Below are positions 19,415-35,058 of a DNA stretch of 64,000 bases, piece by piece; position 1 is the first letter of the stretch; each line of letters begins with the position of its first letter. The DNA is from Frankia alni ACN14a (GTDB lineage Bacteria > Actinomycetota > Actinomycetes > Frankiales > Frankiaceae): contig NC_008278.1 in assembly GCF_000058485.1 (NCBI RefSeq), positions 4,954,962 through 5,018,961 on the forward strand, read 5' to 3'. The position numbers were made by a program, and so were the translations under genes. The notes below the pieces were generated by a model that saw only the letters and a program-made list of their open reading frames with translations, did no database searches and was not told the DNA's origin.

Positions 19415-19839
19415 TCAGACCAGCTCCTGCTCCTCGGCAACCTGCGCCTGCCAACAACGTGGGTGGATCCGGCGACCGTCGGGGGGCAGGCGGTATCGGC
19501 ACACGTCGTCATGCGACAATATCCGCCCGCGCCGGCCAGACCTCGCCGGAACCGGCACCGTGAGGGGCCAGGCGCGTGACCGGGTGTACGGCGGGCAGCC
19601 GCGCACAGAACGGCCCGGCCGGCCGATTCTCGACGGTTCCGCCAAGGTACCGCACCCGCCCGCCCGGACCGTGGTGACGCACCCCGCCGGGTGCGGGCGA
19701 TGCGCCGCCGGGTCCGGCCGGGGGGCGAGCGTTGCGCGCGTCGAGATCTGGCACCGCGCCCCGACGACGAGAGCCCGGCGGGGTTCACCCCCACCGGGCT
19801 CTCGGTGCGACTGCCCCGTCGGGGCTCGGTGCGGCTGCC
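19415..19839. other. Intergenic region secG–tpiA
   Basis: No gene is supported in this 425-bp region. It holds the strong hairpin at 19769-19803 just after tpiA. The rest would contain the secG promoter, which I cannot pinpoint. Confidence 0.5.
19769..19803 (-). terminator. Strong hairpin terminator after tpiA
   Basis: GAGAGCCCGG at 19769-19778 pairs perfectly with CCGGGCTCTC at 19794-19803, and the stem extends inward through GGGG/CCCC around a TTCA loop. It lies about 37 bases past the tpiA stop, in the direction of tpiA transcription, and would end the gap-pgk-tpiA transcript. No T-run follows. Confidence 0.8.
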
Positions 19840-20634
19840 TCAGGCGGGCGGGCCGCTGCGCACGATGCCGACGAACTCCTCGGCGACGAGGCTGGCCCCG
19901 CCGACAAGCCCGCCGTCGACGTCGGGCATGGTGAACAGCTCGCCGGCGTTCGCCGCCTTCACCGAGCCGCCGTAGAGGACGCGGATGCCCGCGGCCGCCG
20001 CGTCGCCGTAGAGCTCGGCGAGCTTCCCGCGCACGGCGGCGCACATGTCCTGGGCGTCCTGGGCGGACGCCGTGCGGCCGGTGCCGATCGCCCACACCGG
20101 CTCGTAGGCGATGACGATCGTCGCGGCCTGCTCGGCGGTGATCCCGGCGAGCGACCCGGCGAGCTGGCCCAGCACGTGCTCGACGTGGGTGCCGGCCGCG
20201 CGGATCTCCTCGACCTCGCCGACGCACAGGATCGGCGTGATCCCGGCGGCGTAGGCCGCCTTTGCCTTCGCGGCGACCAGGGCGTCGTCCTCGTGGTGGT
20301 CGGCGCGGCGCTCGGAATGGCCGACGACGACGTAGGAGCAGCCGAGCTTGGCCAGCATCGACCCGCTGATGTCGCCGGTGTGGGCGCCGGAACCGTGCTG
20401 GGAGAGGTCCTGTGCGCCGTAGCCGAGCGCGAGCTTGTCGCCGTCCACCAGCGTCTGGACGCTGCGCAGGTCGGTGAACGGAGGAATGACGACGACCTCG
20501 ACGGTCTCGAGCTCCGCGGGCTTGAGATCGAAGGCGATCTTCTGCACCAGCGCGATGGCCTCAAGGTGGTTGAGGTTCATCTTCCAGTTGCCGGCCACCA
20601 GTGTCCGCCGCCCGGTGCCCTTGTCCTTGCTCAC
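19840..20634 (-). CDS. tpiA: Triosephosphate isomerase
   Basis: This enzyme interconverts glyceraldehyde 3-phosphate and dihydroxyacetone phosphate. The 264-residue product contains [17 protein letters not shown] (catalytic Asn and Lys), [10 protein letters not shown] (catalytic His), and [13 protein letters not shown] (catalytic Glu), followed by [13 protein letters not shown] (phosphate loop). GTG 20634 gives a normal-length protein; ATG 20691, with GGGAG upstream and only 15 bases after pgk, would add 19 residues and is a real alternative. The pgk-tpiA spacing indicates one operon. Confidence 0.95.
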   Translation of the reverse strand: MSKDKGTGRRTLVAGNWKMNLNHLEAIALVQKIAFDLKPAELETVEVVVIPPFTDLRSVQTLVDGDKLALGYGAQDLSQHGSGAHTGDISGSMLAKLGCSYVVVGHSERRADHHEDDALVAAKAKAAYAAGITPILCVGEVEEIRAAGTHVEHVLGQLAGSLAGITAEQAATIVIAYEPVWAIGTGRTASAQDAQDMCAAVRGKLAELYGDAAAAGIRVLYGGSVKAANAGELFTMPDVDGGLVGGASLVAEEFVGIVRSGPPA

Positions 20635-20706
20635 GCTGTTCTTACCCTTCTCGGTGCCCCGTTCGGAACGTCCCCGGCCCAGCGGTGCCATCACACGCTC
20701 CCGGTC

Positions 20707-21909
20707 TCAGACATCGAGCGCCGCGAGGCCGGGCAGTGTCTTGCCCTCGAGGTACTCCAGGCTCGCCCCGCCGCCGGTGGAGATGTGGCTGAAGGCGTCC
20801 TCGGGGATGCCGAGCGTGCGCACGGCGGCGGCGGAGTCCCCGCCGCCCACCACGGAGAAGCCGTCCCCGGCGGCGATGGCCTTGGCGACCCCGCGGGTGC
20901 CGGCGGCGAACGGCGCGAGCTCGAACACGCCCATCGGGCCGTTCCAGAACACGGTGGCGGCGCCGTCGAGCCGTCCGGCGAACAGCGCGGTGGACGCCGG
21001 GCCGATGTCGAGGCCGAGCCAGCCGTCCCCGATCCCGTCGGCGGGGACGACGGCGGTCTGCGCGTCGGCGGCGAAGCGGTCGGCGACGACGACGTCGGTC
21101 GGCAGCACGATGCGGTCCCCGCCCTCGGCGAGCAGCGCCTTGCAGGTGTCGATCATCTCGGCTTCGAGCAGGGAGCCCCCGACGCCGTGGCCGAGGGCCG
21201 CGAGGAAGGTGAAGCACATGCCGCCGCCGACGAGCAGCGCGTCGACCTTGGGCAGCAGGGCCCGGATGACCCCGAGCTTGTCCGACACCTTCGAGCCACC
21301 GAGGACCACCGCGTAGGGGCGGGCCGGGTCGGCGCTGAGCCGGCGCAGCACGTCGAGCTCGGTGAGCACCAGTCGGCCGGCCGCGTGCGGCAGCCGCTTG
21401 GGCACGTCGGCGACGCTGGCGTGGGCCCGGTGGACCGCGCCGAAGGCGTCGCCGACGTAGAACTCGGCCAGGGCGGCCAGGGCGTCCGCGAACGACGCCC
21501 GGGTCACGGCGTCCTTGCTGGTCTCGCCGGGAGAGAAACGCAGGTTCTCCAGCAGCGCCACCTCGCCGTCGCCGAGACCCGCGACGACCTCGCGTGCGTG
21601 GGCGCCGGCGATGTCGCCGGTGCCGTCGCCGGCGAAGGCGACCGGTCGGCCGAGCAGCTCGCCGAGGCGGGCCGCGACCGGCTCCAGCGAGTACCTGGGG
21701 TCGGGCTCACCCTTGGGGCGGCCGAGATGGGAGGTCACGATCACGCGCGCGCCGCGGTCCAGCAGCGCGGCGATCGTCGGGACACTGGCGCGGACCCGGC
21801 CGTCGTCGGTGATGCGCGGGGTGTCGCCCGAACGGTCCAGCGGCACGTTCAGATCGCTGCGGACCAGGACGCGGTGCCCGGCGACCTGCAGGTCGTCGAT
21901 CGTCCTCAC
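20707..21909 (-). CDS. pgk: Phosphoglycerate kinase
   Basis: The 400-residue glycolytic enzyme makes ATP from 1,3-bisphosphoglycerate. Motifs are [50 protein letters not shown] and the nucleotide-binding [16 protein letters not shown] 21909 has GGAG nine bases upstream. It lies between gap and tpiA, 240 bases downstream of gap. Confidence 0.97.
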   Translation of the reverse strand: MRTIDDLQVAGHRVLVRSDLNVPLDRSGDTPRITDDGRVRASVPTIAALLDRGARVIVTSHLGRPKGEPDPRYSLEPVAARLGELLGRPVAFAGDGTGDIAGAHAREVVAGLGDGEVALLENLRFSPGETSKDAVTRASFADALAALAEFYVGDAFGAVHRAHASVADVPKRLPHAAGRLVLTELDVLRRLSADPARPYAVVLGGSKVSDKLGVIRALLPKVDALLVGGGMCFTFLAALGHGVGGSLLEAEMIDTCKALLAEGGDRIVLPTDVVVADRFAADAQTAVVPADGIGDGWLGLDIGPASTALFAGRLDGAATVFWNGPMGVFELAPFAAGTRGVAKAIAAGDGFSVVGGGDSAAAVRTLGIPEDAFSHISTGGGASLEYLEGKTLPGLAALDV

Positions 21910-22149
21910 TCTTGGTTACTCCATTGGGTTCGAGACCGGGGAAGGGAGACGGGCGATGCTGCGAACCGCCTCCGGCGATCCCCACCGGGAACCTGGCCGG
22001 ACACGCTCCGCGGCGTTGCGGTTGCGGGACTACAGGGAGAGTGCGGGACGCAACCACGACGGCCGGGACCGCGGACGGCGGCCCCGGCCGGAACAGCGCC
22101 TCGCACCACAGCGAATCCGTACTGCAGCGGAACCAGGACGACGGCGCGC

Positions 22150-23658
<1,509 letters not shown>

Positions 23659-24645
23659 TCAGGCGTTCTCCAGCAGGTCCGGGGAGACGCTTGCCTCGGT
23701 GTTGGGGATGCCCAGTGCGTTCGCCCGCTTGTCCGCGAGCGCCAGCAGCCGCCGGATCCGCCCCGCGACGGCGTCCTTGGTCAGCGGCGGGTCGGCGAGT
23801 GCGCCGAGTTCCTCCAGCGACGCCTGGGCGTGTTCCAGGCGCAGTCGGCCCGCGGCGAGCAGGTGCTCGGGCGCGTCGTCGCCGAGGATGCGCATCGCCG
23901 CCTGCACGCGCGCCCCGGCCGCGACCGCGGCACGGGCCGAGCGGCGAAGGTTGGCGTCGTCGAAGTTCGCCAGCCGGTTCGCCGTCGCCCGGACCTCGCG
24001 GCGCATCCGCCGCTCCTCCCAGGCCATCAGGCTGTCATGGGCACCGATCTTGGTCAGCAACGCGCCGATGGCGTCCCCGTCCCGGATGACCACCCGGTCC
24101 ACCCCGCGCACGTCGCGGCTCTTGGCCTGCACGCCGAGCCGCCGCGCCGCCCCGACCAGCGCAAGCGCCGCCTCGGGACCGGGCGAGGTCACCTCGAGCG
24201 AGCAGGACCGGCCCGGCTCCGTCAGCGACCCGTGGGCGAGGAACGCACCCCGCCAGGCCGCCGCCGCGTCGCAGGCCGAGCCGGTGACGACCTGCGGCGG
24301 CAGCCCGCGCACGGGCCGGCCACGCTGGTCGAGCAGGCCCGTCGAGCGGGCGAGCTGTTCGCCGTCGCGTTCGACCCGCACGATGTAGCGCACCGAGCGG
24401 CGCAACCCCCCGGCGGCGAGCACCGCGACCGTGGACGGGAAGCCGAAGACCTCGGCGACCTCCCGGCGCAGCCGGCGCGCGGTCGCACCCGTATCCAGCT
24501 CCGCCTCGACCACGATGCGGCCCCCGACGATGTGCAGCCCCCCACCGAAGCGCAGCAGGGCTGCCATCTCGGCCCGCCGGCAACAGGGCTTCGCGACCCG
24601 TAGCCGGCTCAGTTCGTCCTTGACGGTGGCCGTCATCGCCGCCAC
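23659..24645 (-). CDS. whiA: Sporulation/cell-division regulator WhiA
   Basis: The 328-residue protein combines an N-terminal LAGLIDADG-homing-endonuclease-like fold with a C-terminal helix-turn-helix; in Streptomyces it acts with WhiB to switch on sporulation septation genes. Clear family blocks are [77 protein letters not shown] and [23 protein letters not shown] 24645 is chosen because AAGGAG, the last codons of yvcK, lies eight bases upstream; ATG 24636 is too far from it. It is the last gene of uvrC-rapZ-yvcK-whiA. Confidence 0.96.
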   Translation of the reverse strand: MAAMTATVKDELSRLRVAKPCCRRAEMAALLRFGGGLHIVGGRIVVEAELDTGATARRLRREVAEVFGFPSTVAVLAAGGLRRSVRYIVRVERDGEQLARSTGLLDQRGRPVRGLPPQVVTGSACDAAAAWRGAFLAHGSLTEPGRSCSLEVTSPGPEAALALVGAARRLGVQAKSRDVRGVDRVVIRDGDAIGALLTKIGAHDSLMAWEERRMRREVRATANRLANFDDANLRRSARAAVAAGARVQAAMRILGDDAPEHLLAAGRLRLEHAQASLEELGALADPPLTKDAVAGRIRRLLALADKRANALGIPNTEASVSPDLLENA

Positions 24646-24650
24646 ACCGA

Positions 24651-26108
24651 TCACTCCTTGGCTTCACCGGATGGGGTCCGGCGAACGGCGCCGCCGGACG
24701 ATGGGTACTTCGTGGCCGGCCGCCGGCTGCCCCCCGCGGACGGCGCCCGCGGCACCGACGGGGCAGGCGGCCCGGGCGGCCCGGTGCGGACGGCCGGCGA
24801 CGCCGCCGCGGACCCGTCACCGGAGGGTCCGGGCTGAGCCTGCGCCGCGGCAGCCGCCAGCCCGGTCTCCGTCTCGACCGCCAGGCCCCGCGCGGCCGTC
24901 CCGCCTCGCGAGACCGTCCCGGCCCGCGGAACCGTCCCGGCCTGCGGAACCGCACCGGCCTGGGCGACCGCACCGGCCTGGGCGACTGCTCCGGCCAGGG
25001 CGAACACCGCGCGGAAGGCCTCGGCAAGGCGGGCCGGGTCGTGCACGGGTGCGCCCGGCACCCGCACCGGCGCGAGATGCAGCCGGGCGCCGAGATCCGC
25101 CGCGGCCCGCGTCAGCGACTCGGGCTCGGGCACGGCGCTCGGATCGGCGATCACGACGTCCAGGCGCAGGCCGGGCACGTGCCGGCGCAGGGCGTCGAGG
25201 TGGGCCTGCGGGGTGTATCCGGCGGTCTCCCCCGGCTGGGCGGCCAGGTTGAGAACCATCAGCGTGCGCGCCCGCGAGGTGATGATCGCCTGTCGCATCC
25301 CGGGGACCAGCAGGTGCGGCAGCATGCTCGTGTAGAGCGAGCCCGGGCCGAGAACGAGCCAGTCGGCCGCCCGGGCCGCCGCCACCGCCTCCGGGCAGGC
25401 CGCCGGTTCCGCCGGCGCGAGCCGGACGCCGGCCACCCGTCCCGCCGTGGTGGCCACCGCGGCCTGCCCGCGCACCTCGGTCACCGCCTCCGGGGCGACC
25501 GGGTCCACCCCGAGGACGTCGGCGACGATGTCGATGCCCTCGGTGGACAGCGGCAGCACCCGCCCCCGCACCCCGAGCAGGTCGGCGGCGAGATCGAGGG
25601 CGACCACCGGGGAGCCGGTGTGCTCGGCCAGCCCGGTCAGCACCAGGTTCCCCACGGCGTGCCCGGCCAGCGGGCCCGAGCCGGCGAACCGGTGTTGGAA
25701 CAGCTCCGCCCAGGTCGCCGGCGGGCCGTCCGGGCCGGCGAGCGCCGCCAGCGCCATCCGCAGATCCCCCATGGGCAGCGCACCGAGCTCCGCCCGCAAC
25801 CGCCCCGACGACCCACCGTCGTCGCCGACGGTCACCACCGCCGTCAGCGCCGAGGTGAGCTGGCGCAGCGCGGCCAGCGAGGCGGCGAGCCCGTGGCCGC
25901 CGCCGAAGGCGACGACCGCCGGCTCCGGCCCGCAGACGGCGCCCTCGGCGCCCTCGGCGGTCTCCGTGGTCCCAGCGGTCTCCAGGGCCCCGGCGGTCAC
26001 CGTCGCCCCGGCGGACTCCAACGCCCCGGCGGTCTCCAGGGCCTCGGCGGCCCGGTGATCACGGCCCGCGGCGGGGTCGACGGGGTCGACGGGCTCCGGC
26101 ACGCTCAC
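24651..26108 (-). CDS. yvcK: YvcK/CofD-like morphogenesis protein with low-complexity ends
   Basis: The core of this 485-residue protein has the YvcK pattern: [79 protein letters not shown] and [14 protein letters not shown]. These proteins bind UDP-GlcNAc-type nucleotides and affect carbon metabolism and cell shape. The first 65 residues (Glu/Thr/Ala/Gly-rich) and the last 120 (Ala/Gly/Pro-rich with an 18-bp repeat) are outside the usual family length. GTG 26108 overlaps the rapZ stop in GTGA. The last codons supply the ribosome site of whiA. Confidence 0.93.
   Translation of the reverse strand: MSVPEPVDPVDPAAGRDHRAAEALETAGALESAGATVTAGALETAGTTETAEGAEGAVCGPEPAVVAFGGGHGLAASLAALRQLTSALTAVVTVGDDGGSSGRLRAELGALPMGDLRMALAALAGPDGPPATWAELFQHRFAGSGPLAGHAVGNLVLTGLAEHTGSPVVALDLAADLLGVRGRVLPLSTEGIDIVADVLGVDPVAPEAVTEVRGQAAVATTAGRVAGVRLAPAEPAACPEAVAAARAADWLVLGPGSLYTSMLPHLLVPGMRQAIITSRARTLMVLNLAAQPGETAGYTPQAHLDALRRHVPGLRLDVVIADPSAVPEPESLTRAAADLGARLHLAPVRVPGAPVHDPARLAEAFRAVFALAGAVAQAGAVAQAGAVPQAGTVPRAGTVSRGGTAARGLAVETETGLAAAAAQAQPGPSGDGSAAASPAVRTGPPGPPAPSVPRAPSAGGSRRPATKYPSSGGAVRRTPSGEAKE
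24908..24997 (-). repeat. 18-bp tandem repeat in yvcK C-terminal tail
   Basis: Five 18-bp units encode [12 protein letters not shown]-like hexapeptides in the yvcK frame. Similar but more degenerate units lie near the N-terminus of the same protein at about 25960-26050. Confidence 0.8.
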
Positions 26109-26974
26109 TCCCGTCCCAGGTCGCGGTGCACGACCCGGACCCCGACGCCGTCGGCGGCCAGTCGCGCGCCGAGCTGCTCGGCCATCGCCACGCTGCGGTG
26201 CTTGCCGCCGGTACACCCGACCGCGAGGGTCAGGTACCGCTTGCCCTCCCGCGCGTAGCCCTCCCCGACCAGGCGCAGCAGGGCCGCGTACTGGTCGAGG
26301 AACTCCTGCGCCCCGGGCTGGGCGAGGACGTAGCTGCGCACCTGCGGATCCCGCCCGGTGTACGGGCGCAGCTCCTCCACCCAGTGCGGGTTGGGCAGGA
26401 ACCGGCAGTCGGCGACGAGGTCGGCGTCCAGCGGCAGCCCGTACTTGTACCCGAACGACACCACGGTGGCGTTGAGCCGGTTCGCGCCCGGCTGCCCGAA
26501 CGCCGCGTCGATCTTCGACCGCAGCTCGTGGACGTTCAGGTCCGTGGTGTCGAGGACGAGGTCGGCCTCGCCGCGCAGCTCGGCGAGCAGCGCCCGCTCC
26601 CGGCCGATGCCGTCGACCACACGCTCGTCGCCCTGCAGCGGATGCGGCCGGCGGACGTGGTCGAACCGCCGGATGAGCGCGTCGTCGCTGGCCTCGAGGA
26701 AGAGCATCCGGGGATGCATGCCCCGGGCGTCGAGCGCTGCGATCGCCGCCCGCAGGTCGGAGAAGAACGCCCGGCCGCGGACGTCGACGACCACGCCGAT
26801 CCGGCTGACCGCGCCCCCGGAGCGGTGGCCGAGCTCCGCCATGGTGGACAGCAGGGCGGGCGGCAGGTTGTCGACGACGAACCAGCCGAGGTCCTCCAGG
26901 CACTTGGCCGCGGTGCTGCGCCCGGCGCCGGACAGGCCGGTGATGATGGCGAGGTCGAGGGTCGGGGTGGTCAT
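26105..26974 (-). CDS. rapZ: RNase adapter/nucleotide-binding protein RapZ (YvcJ)
   Basis: The 289-residue P-loop protein has Walker [21 protein letters not shown] (Arg in place of the usual Lys), then [31 protein letters not shown] and the C-terminal [14 protein letters not shown]. It binds nucleotides and, in E. coli, controls small-RNA decay; its actinobacterial role is less clear. ATG 26974 overlaps the uvrC stop (ATGA) and its own stop overlaps yvcK. All four genes of this run are therefore translationally linked. Confidence 0.95.
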   Translation of the reverse strand: MTTPTLDLAIITGLSGAGRSTAAKCLEDLGWFVVDNLPPALLSTMAELGHRSGGAVSRIGVVVDVRGRAFFSDLRAAIAALDARGMHPRMLFLEASDDALIRRFDHVRRPHPLQGDERVVDGIGRERALLAELRGEADLVLDTTDLNVHELRSKIDAAFGQPGANRLNATVVSFGYKYGLPLDADLVADCRFLPNPHWVEELRPYTGRDPQVRSYVLAQPGAQEFLDQYAALLRLVGEGYAREGKRYLTLAVGCTGGKHRSVAMAEQLGARLAADGVGVRVVHRDLGRE

Positions 26975-29379
26975 GACGGCCTTCCCGAGTCGGCGGGGTG
27001 CAGGGCGCGTGCCGCGGCGGCGGGGTCGTCCGCCGCGGGCGCCGGTGCGGTCCGGGCCGGGTCGGGCTCCACCGGGGACGCCGGCGGCGCCCCGTCGAGG
27101 ATCTCACCGGTGCGTGGGTCGACCGCGGGGGCGGGGGCGGCGGCGGTCCCCGGCGCGGACCGGCCGAGCGCCGTGAGGATCGCCGCGGCGGTGCGCGGCC
27201 CGATCCCGGGCACCTGGGCGATCTCCTCGGCACTCGCCGCCCGCACCTTCGCCACCGAGCCGAACTGCCGCAGCAGCGCCTTGCGCCGGGTCTCCCCGAG
27301 ACCGGGCACATCGTCGAGCGCGGAGGTCACCATCGCGGCGGACCGCTTCTGCCGGTGGTAGGTGATGGCGAAACGATGCGCCTCGTCGCGGACCCGTTGC
27401 AACAGGTACAGCGCCTCGGAGGTGCGGGGCAGGATCACCGGCTCCGCGGAGTCGGGCAGCCAGACCTCCTCCAGCCGCTTCGCGAGCCCGCACAGCGCCA
27501 CTCCGCCGGGCCCGGTGTCGATGCCGAGCTCGTCGAGGGCGCGGGCGGCCGCGGCGACCTGCGGCGGGCCGCCGTCGACGACGACGAGGTTCGGCGGGTA
27601 GGCGAACCTGCGGGGCCGGCCGGTGTCGGGGTCGATCGGCTGCGCCGCGCCCGGCGTGACGGCCCGGCCCCGCCCGTCCCGCACACCCGTGTCGGCGGCG
27701 AGATCCTCCGCGGAGTCGACGATGTCGACGAGTTCACCGGTGCGGGACCGTTCGGCGAGGTACCGGGAGAACCGGCGGTGGATGGTCTCGTACATGCTGG
27801 CGACGTCGTCCTGCCCGGCGTCCGCCCGCCCGTGCTCGCGGCCGGCGCCGCCCGCGCCGCCACGGATGGAGAACCGGCGGTACTCCGACTTGCGCGCCAG
27901 CCCGTCCTCGAAGACGACCATGCTCGCGACGACGTTGGTGCCCTGGATGTTCGACACGTCGTAGCACTCGATGCGCAACGGCGCGTCCGGCAGCTCCAGG
28001 GCCTCCTGGAGCTCGGCGAGCGCGCGGCTGCGTGCGGTCAGGTCGCTGGCCCGCTTCGTGCGGTGCAGCGCCAGCGCCTGGCGGGCGTTGCGCTCCACGG
28101 TCTCCAGCAGGGTGCGCTTGTCGCCGCGGCGCGGCACCCGGATCTCGACCCGGCCGCCACGGGCGACGCCGAGCAGCTCGGCCACGGCGTCCGCGTCCGG
28201 GGGCAGGGCGGGCACGAGGATCTCGCGCGGGATGCCCGCGCCCTGCGGGTCGCTGCGCGGCGCCCGGGCCGGCGGAGTGGGCCCCCCGACCCGGGTGGCG
28301 TCCGCGACGGTGACATCCGGGACCGCGGCGTCCGCGGCGGCGTCCGTGGTGGCGTCCGTGGTGGCATTCGGCACGCCGGCCTGCCCGGCGGGGCCGGCAC
28401 CGGCCGGGTCCGCGCCGGCGGGGACGGCCGTGGTGAGCGACGCGCCCTCCAGGTACTCCTGGGTGAGGAACTGCTCGACGAGGTCGGCCGTCGTCACCTC
28501 GTCGAGCTTGTCGACCACCCAGCCGCGTTGCCCGCGCACGCGCCCGGCGCGGACGTAGAAGATCGCGACGGCGGCCTCCAGCTCGTCCTCGGCGAAGGCG
28601 ACCACGTCGGCGTCGGTGCCGTCGGGCAGCACGACGGCCTGCTTCTCGATGGCGCGCCGCAGGGCGCCGGCGTCGTCGCGCAGCCGCGCGGCCCGCTCGT
28701 ACTCCTGGGCCGAGGCGGCCTGCTGCATCTCCTGCTCGAGCCGGCGCAGGTAGCGGCCGGTCTGACCGGACATGAAGTCGCAGAAGTCGTCGACGATCTC
28801 CCGGTGGGTCTCGGCGTCGACCCGGCCGACGCAGGGCGCCGAGCAACGGTCGATGTAGCCGAGCAGGCACGGCCGGCCGACCTGCCCGGCCCGCTTGAAC
28901 ACCCCCGCCGAGCAGGTGCGCGCCGGGAAGACACGCAGCAGCAGGTCGAGGGTCTCCCGGATCGCCCAGGCATGGGCGTACGGGCCGAAGTACCGCACGC
29001 CCTTGCGCTTCGGTCCCCGCATGACCTGCAGGCGCGGGAACTCCTCGTGGAGGGTCACCGCGAGACTCGGGTAGCTCTTGTCGTCGCGGTACCGGACGTT
29101 GAAGCGCGGATCGAACTCCTTGATCCACGTGTACTCGAGCTGGAGGGCCTCGACCTCGGTGGAGACCACGGTCCAGTCGACCGCGCTGGCCGCCTGGACC
29201 ATGTGCTGGGTACGCGGGTGGAGCGTGTGCAGATCGGCGAAGTAGTTGGCCAGCCGGGCCCGCAGGTTCTTGGCCTTGCCCACGTAGAGCACGCGGCCGT
29301 GTTCGTCACGGAAGCGGTAGACGCCGGGGGTCTCGGGAATCGAGCCCGGCGCGGGCCGGTAGGACGCCGGATCAGCCAT
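26971..29379 (-). CDS. uvrC: Excinuclease ABC subunit C
   Basis: UvrC makes both incisions in nucleotide-excision repair. The 802-residue protein has the GIY-YIG domain ([22 protein letters not shown]), the UVR motif around [22 protein letters not shown]-like sequence near residue 215, an RNase H-like C-terminal nuclease ([36 protein letters not shown]), and tandem helix-hairpin-helices ([31 protein letters not shown]). An Ala/Asp/Pro/Thr-rich insertion of about 75 residues lies between [12 protein letters not shown] and [14 protein letters not shown], and the C-terminus also carries about 45 extra residues; hence the length above the usual 600-700. It heads the uvrC-rapZ-yvcK-whiA operon. 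Confidence 0.96.
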   Translation of the reverse strand: MADPASYRPAPGSIPETPGVYRFRDEHGRVLYVGKAKNLRARLANYFADLHTLHPRTQHMVQAASAVDWTVVSTEVEALQLEYTWIKEFDPRFNVRYRDDKSYPSLAVTLHEEFPRLQVMRGPKRKGVRYFGPYAHAWAIRETLDLLLRVFPARTCSAGVFKRAGQVGRPCLLGYIDRCSAPCVGRVDAETHREIVDDFCDFMSGQTGRYLRRLEQEMQQAASAQEYERAARLRDDAGALRRAIEKQAVVLPDGTDADVVAFAEDELEAAVAIFYVRAGRVRGQRGWVVDKLDEVTTADLVEQFLTQEYLEGASLTTAVPAGADPAGAGPAGQAGVPNATTDATTDAAADAAVPDVTVADATRVGGPTPPARAPRSDPQGAGIPREILVPALPPDADAVAELLGVARGGRVEIRVPRRGDKRTLLETVERNARQALALHRTKRASDLTARSRALAELQEALELPDAPLRIECYDVSNIQGTNVVASMVVFEDGLARKSEYRRFSIRGGAGGAGREHGRADAGQDDVASMYETIHRRFSRYLAERSRTGELVDIVDSAEDLAADTGVRDGRGRAVTPGAAQPIDPDTGRPRRFAYPPNLVVVDGGPPQVAAAARALDELGIDTGPGGVALCGLAKRLEEVWLPDSAEPVILPRTSEALYLLQRVRDEAHRFAITYHRQKRSAAMVTSALDDVPGLGETRRKALLRQFGSVAKVRAASAEEIAQVPGIGPRTAAAILTALGRSAPGTAAAPAPAVDPRTGEILDGAPPASPVEPDPARTAPAPAADDPAAAARALHPADSGRPS

Positions 29380-29629
29380 GAACCGAGCCTACGGCGACCA
29401 TCATCCCGCCTGAGCAGCGCCTGCACGTAACCATTTCATCACGCATAGCGCGCGACCTCATCGGCGGGCCCTCTCGAAGCGTGGCAGAAGTGTGACGGCA
29501 GGCGACAGATCCGGAAGCTGGTCGTGATTAATCCCAGACTTTCCGTTGTTTCCGGTGCCCCCGCTGGCGTCCGGCGCGGGGGGCTGCGACCCTCGACACA
29601 TCGGGCAAGCGAACCGAGGGAGCCAGCTC

Positions 29630-30043
29630 GTGCTTGGTGAGGACGTCACGGCGGAGTTCGTCGTGGACGACGCGGCCAGCCGTGGGCGGGTGACGGTGTT
29701 CCAGATCTGCTGGCGTGCGTGCGATCCGCTGGCCGTGTCCATGACTCTGGTGTCCAGGCCGGAGCACCCCGCGCTGCCGCAGGGAAGCTGGGTGGCCCCC
29801 CGCGACGCCCTGCGTGCCGGGCTGGAGGCGACGGTCGGCGACGGCGACGTGCGGATCGGCCCCGACCCCGGGGAGGGCGGCGTCCGGCTGGACCTGGTCG
29901 ACGGGGATCGCCACTCCGTCGTGGTCCTCGCGACCGCGTCGCTGCGCAGCTTCCTGGACCGCACCGAACGGCTGGTGCCGACCGGCGAGGAGCACACCGA
30001 GCAGGAGCTGGACACCGTCCTGGCGAACCTGCTCCAGACCTGA
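29630..30043 (+). CDS. SsgA-like (SALP) cell-division protein
   Basis: The 137-residue protein matches the SsgA-like family: CDPLAVSMTLVS, WVAPRDALRAGLEATVGDGDVRIGPD, then SLRSFLDRTERLVPTGEEH and a DTVLANLL end. In Streptomyces these proteins direct septum placement and peptidoglycan remodelling during sporulation, and occur only in morphologically complex actinobacteria. GTG 29630 is chosen because GAGGGAG lies seven bases upstream and gives the family length; the frame is open to ATG 29546. It is alone on the plus strand between uvrC and uvrA, convergent with uvrA. Confidence 0.85.
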   Translation: MLGEDVTAEFVVDDAASRGRVTVFQICWRACDPLAVSMTLVSRPEHPALPQGSWVAPRDALRAGLEATVGDGDVRIGPDPGEGGVRLDLVDGDRHSVVVLATASLRSFLDRTERLVPTGEEHTEQELDTVLANLLQT

Positions 30044-30071
30044 CCTGCCCGGCTCCGGGCCGGCGCGCCCC

Positions 30072-33002
<2,931 letters not shown>

Positions 33003-33357
33003 CGTCGATCCCTCATGATCTTCCGGAAAATCGGACCTGGGCGAGTGTGGCCATGCTACGGATGGGGTCCGACAGTTTTCCGCGGCCGGTCCCCGGCGGC
33101 GCCCGGCGGGCACCCGCCCACACGCCGACGGCACGGCCGCCACCCGACGGACGGTAACGACCTGCCTGACGTGGGTGTTCCGCACCCGGCGCGGTCTCAC
33201 GCCGGTCCGCGGCGTCGGCGGACCCCCGGGACGCCGACAATGACCTCAGGCGGACGCGACCACCACAGGCCGCGCGAGCACCACAGGCAACGCGAACACC
33301 ACAGGCGGACACGACGCCCGAGCAGACCCAGCCGTCCGCCCGGAGAGGGGACCACCC
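33003..33357. other. Divergent region uvrA–MBL gene with short repeat
   Basis: This region holds the promoters of both genes. A degenerate repeat of about 18 bp with the constant part ACCACAG (or CACCACAGGC) occurs three times at about 33250-33305. The ribosome site GGAGAGGGGA lies just before ATG 33358. No gene is seen. Confidence 0.55.
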
Positions 33358-34059
33358 ATGAGCGACGCCCACAGCGACGAGGCCGGCGCGGCCACCACCA
33401 CCGGCGACTACACCGGGAAGGTCACCGTCGGCGGCCCGGCGGACACCAGAACCCTGCCTGGCCTGACCGTGACCAAGGTCGCGGTCGGCCCGGCGGACAA
33501 CAACGCCTACCTGCTGCGCTGCCCCGTCACCGGAGAGCAGCTCCTCATCGACGCCGCGAACGAGGCCGACACGCTGCTGCGGCTGATCGGCGACGCGGGC
33601 CTCGCCACGGTGGTCACCAGCCACCGGCACGGCGACCACGTGCAGGCGCTCGCCGAGGTGGTGGCCGCCACCGGGGCGACCACCGTCGCCCACGCCGACG
33701 ACGCCTCCCAGATCCCCGTGCCCACCGCCCGGATCGTGCACGACGGCGACGAGATCACCGTCGGCCGGGCGACCCTGCGGGCGATCCATCTGGTCGGCCA
33801 CACCCCCGGCTCGATCGCCCTGCTCTACGACGCCGACCCCGCCGCCCCACACCTGTTCACCGGCGACTGCCTGTTCCCCGGCGGCCCCGGCAACACGTTC
33901 GGTGACGCCGACGCCTTCGTCACCCTGATGGACGATTTGGAGCGCAAGGTGTTCGGCCCCCTGCCGGACACCACCTGGATCTACCCGGGCCACGGCTTCG
34001 ACTCGACGATCGGCACGGAGCGACCGCACCTGGCCCAGTGGCGCGCCCGCGGCTGGTAA
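33358..34059 (+). CDS. Metallo-beta-lactamase-fold hydrolase (glyoxalase II-like)
   Basis: The 233-residue protein has the MBL signature SHRHGDHVQAL (HxHxDH), then HTPGSIALLYD, LFTGDCLFPGGPGNTFG and a final GHG in IYPGHGFDST. These ligand residues make a two-metal hydrolase likely; the compact size and single domain match glyoxalase II-like family members next to uvrA in Streptomyces. A strong ribosome site precedes ATG 33358. The substrate, possibly a thioester, cannot be told. Confidence 0.92.
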   Translation: MSDAHSDEAGAATTTGDYTGKVTVGGPADTRTLPGLTVTKVAVGPADNNAYLLRCPVTGEQLLIDAANEADTLLRLIGDAGLATVVTSHRHGDHVQALAEVVAATGATTVAHADDASQIPVPTARIVHDGDEITVGRATLRAIHLVGHTPGSIALLYDADPAAPHLFTGDCLFPGGPGNTFGDADAFVTLMDDLERKVFGPLPDTTWIYPGHGFDSTIGTERPHLAQWRARGW

Positions 34060-34092
34060 GCACGCCCTGTCACGCATCCGCCACCGATCGGC

Positions 34093-34809
34093 TCAGAGTG
34101 TGGCTCCCACGGGGCGCCACGGCGGCGCGGCCTCGGAATTCTCGCCACCTTCCGAGCCGCGCGTGAAGGTGAGGTGCGCGGTGCCGCTCTCGGCGGTCTC
34201 CGCTCGCACGGAGTAGTTGTGTTCGAGGCCGCGCAAATCGTCCCAGAGGCGGACGCCGCCACCGAGGAGGATCGGGGCGATGGCGACGTGGAGGGCGTCG
34301 ATGAGGCCGGCCCTGAGGAAGTCGCGGACCACCGTCGGTCCGCCGCCGATCCGGACATCGCGTCCGCCCGCAGCGCCCGCGGCCAGCTGCAGCGCCTCCT
34401 CGGGCGAGGCCGACAGGAAGTGGAAGGTGGTGCCGCCCGCCATCACGAGGTCCGGGCGCCGCTCGTGGGTGAGCACGAAGACCGGCGTGTGGAAGGGCGG
34501 GTCCTCGCCCCACCAGCCCCGCCACTCGGGATCGTTCGGGTGCACGTGCAACCCGAACTTGCCGGCTCCCATGATCTCGGCGCCGATCTCGGCGAAGTAG
34601 TTCGCGGCGTACGTGTCGTCGACGCCCGTCGTGCCCGCGCCGCTCGTGTCGCCGAGCACGCGTTCGCGGAAGGTGCGCGTGGCGGTGTAGGCGGCGACGA
34701 GCCGGAACCAGTCCGTGCCGAGGGGATCGTCGGGGGTCCCGTCGATCGTCGACCCGAAGCCGTCGAGCGAGATGTGCAGGTCGGCGCGCACCTTCATCAG
34801 CAGTCCCAT
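34093..34809 (-). CDS. Dihydrofolate reductase-family (RibD C-terminal) protein
   Basis: The 238-residue product starts KVRADLHISLDGFGSTIDG and continues with AANYFAEIGAEIMGAGKFGL, FVLTHERRPDLVMAGGTTFHF, and VRIGGGPTVVRDFLRAGLIDALHVAIAPILLGGGVRL. This is the RibD_C/DHFR-like fold of stand-alone actinobacterial reductases. It is probably an NADPH-dependent reductase with unknown substrate. ATG 34809 (MGLLMKVRAD) or ATG 34797 could be the start; the frame runs to 34878 without good support. It is convergent with the MBL gene, 33 bases between the stops. Confidence 0.87.
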   Translation of the reverse strand: MGLLMKVRADLHISLDGFGSTIDGTPDDPLGTDWFRLVAAYTATRTFRERVLGDTSGAGTTGVDDTYAANYFAEIGAEIMGAGKFGLHVHPNDPEWRGWWGEDPPFHTPVFVLTHERRPDLVMAGGTTFHFLSASPEEALQLAAGAAGGRDVRIGGGPTVVRDFLRAGLIDALHVAIAPILLGGGVRLWDDLRGLEHNYSVRAETAESGTAHLTFTRGSEGGENSEAAPPWRPVGATL

Positions 34810-35058
34810 CCCCGTGCTTGCACTGGCTCGCGGCTCGATCGAGGAGATCGCGTCGAACATCTTCCCCCAGCACACCACCGCGGCCGAGGGAGGACGCGCC
34901 TTCGCGTTCCTGCGGGGCTACCAAAGCAGCGGCAGCGTGGCCACCGTGGACCAGGCATAGACCCGGTTGTCCCGGTTCAGGTCGATCAACTGCACCTCCG
35001 CGACCGGGTGACGACGCTGCGCGGAGTTGAGCCCTGACCCAGTCCGGTGCCGACCGTG

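Noticed and set aside
27734-29128. Second minus-strand frame within uvrC
   Set aside because: It is a frame-shifted reading of uvrC; the true frame has all UvrC motifs.
33003-33100. LexA/SOS box at uvrA
   Set aside because: No GAAC-N4-GTTC or close relative is visible near the likely -10; TTCCGGAA is a palindrome but of another type.
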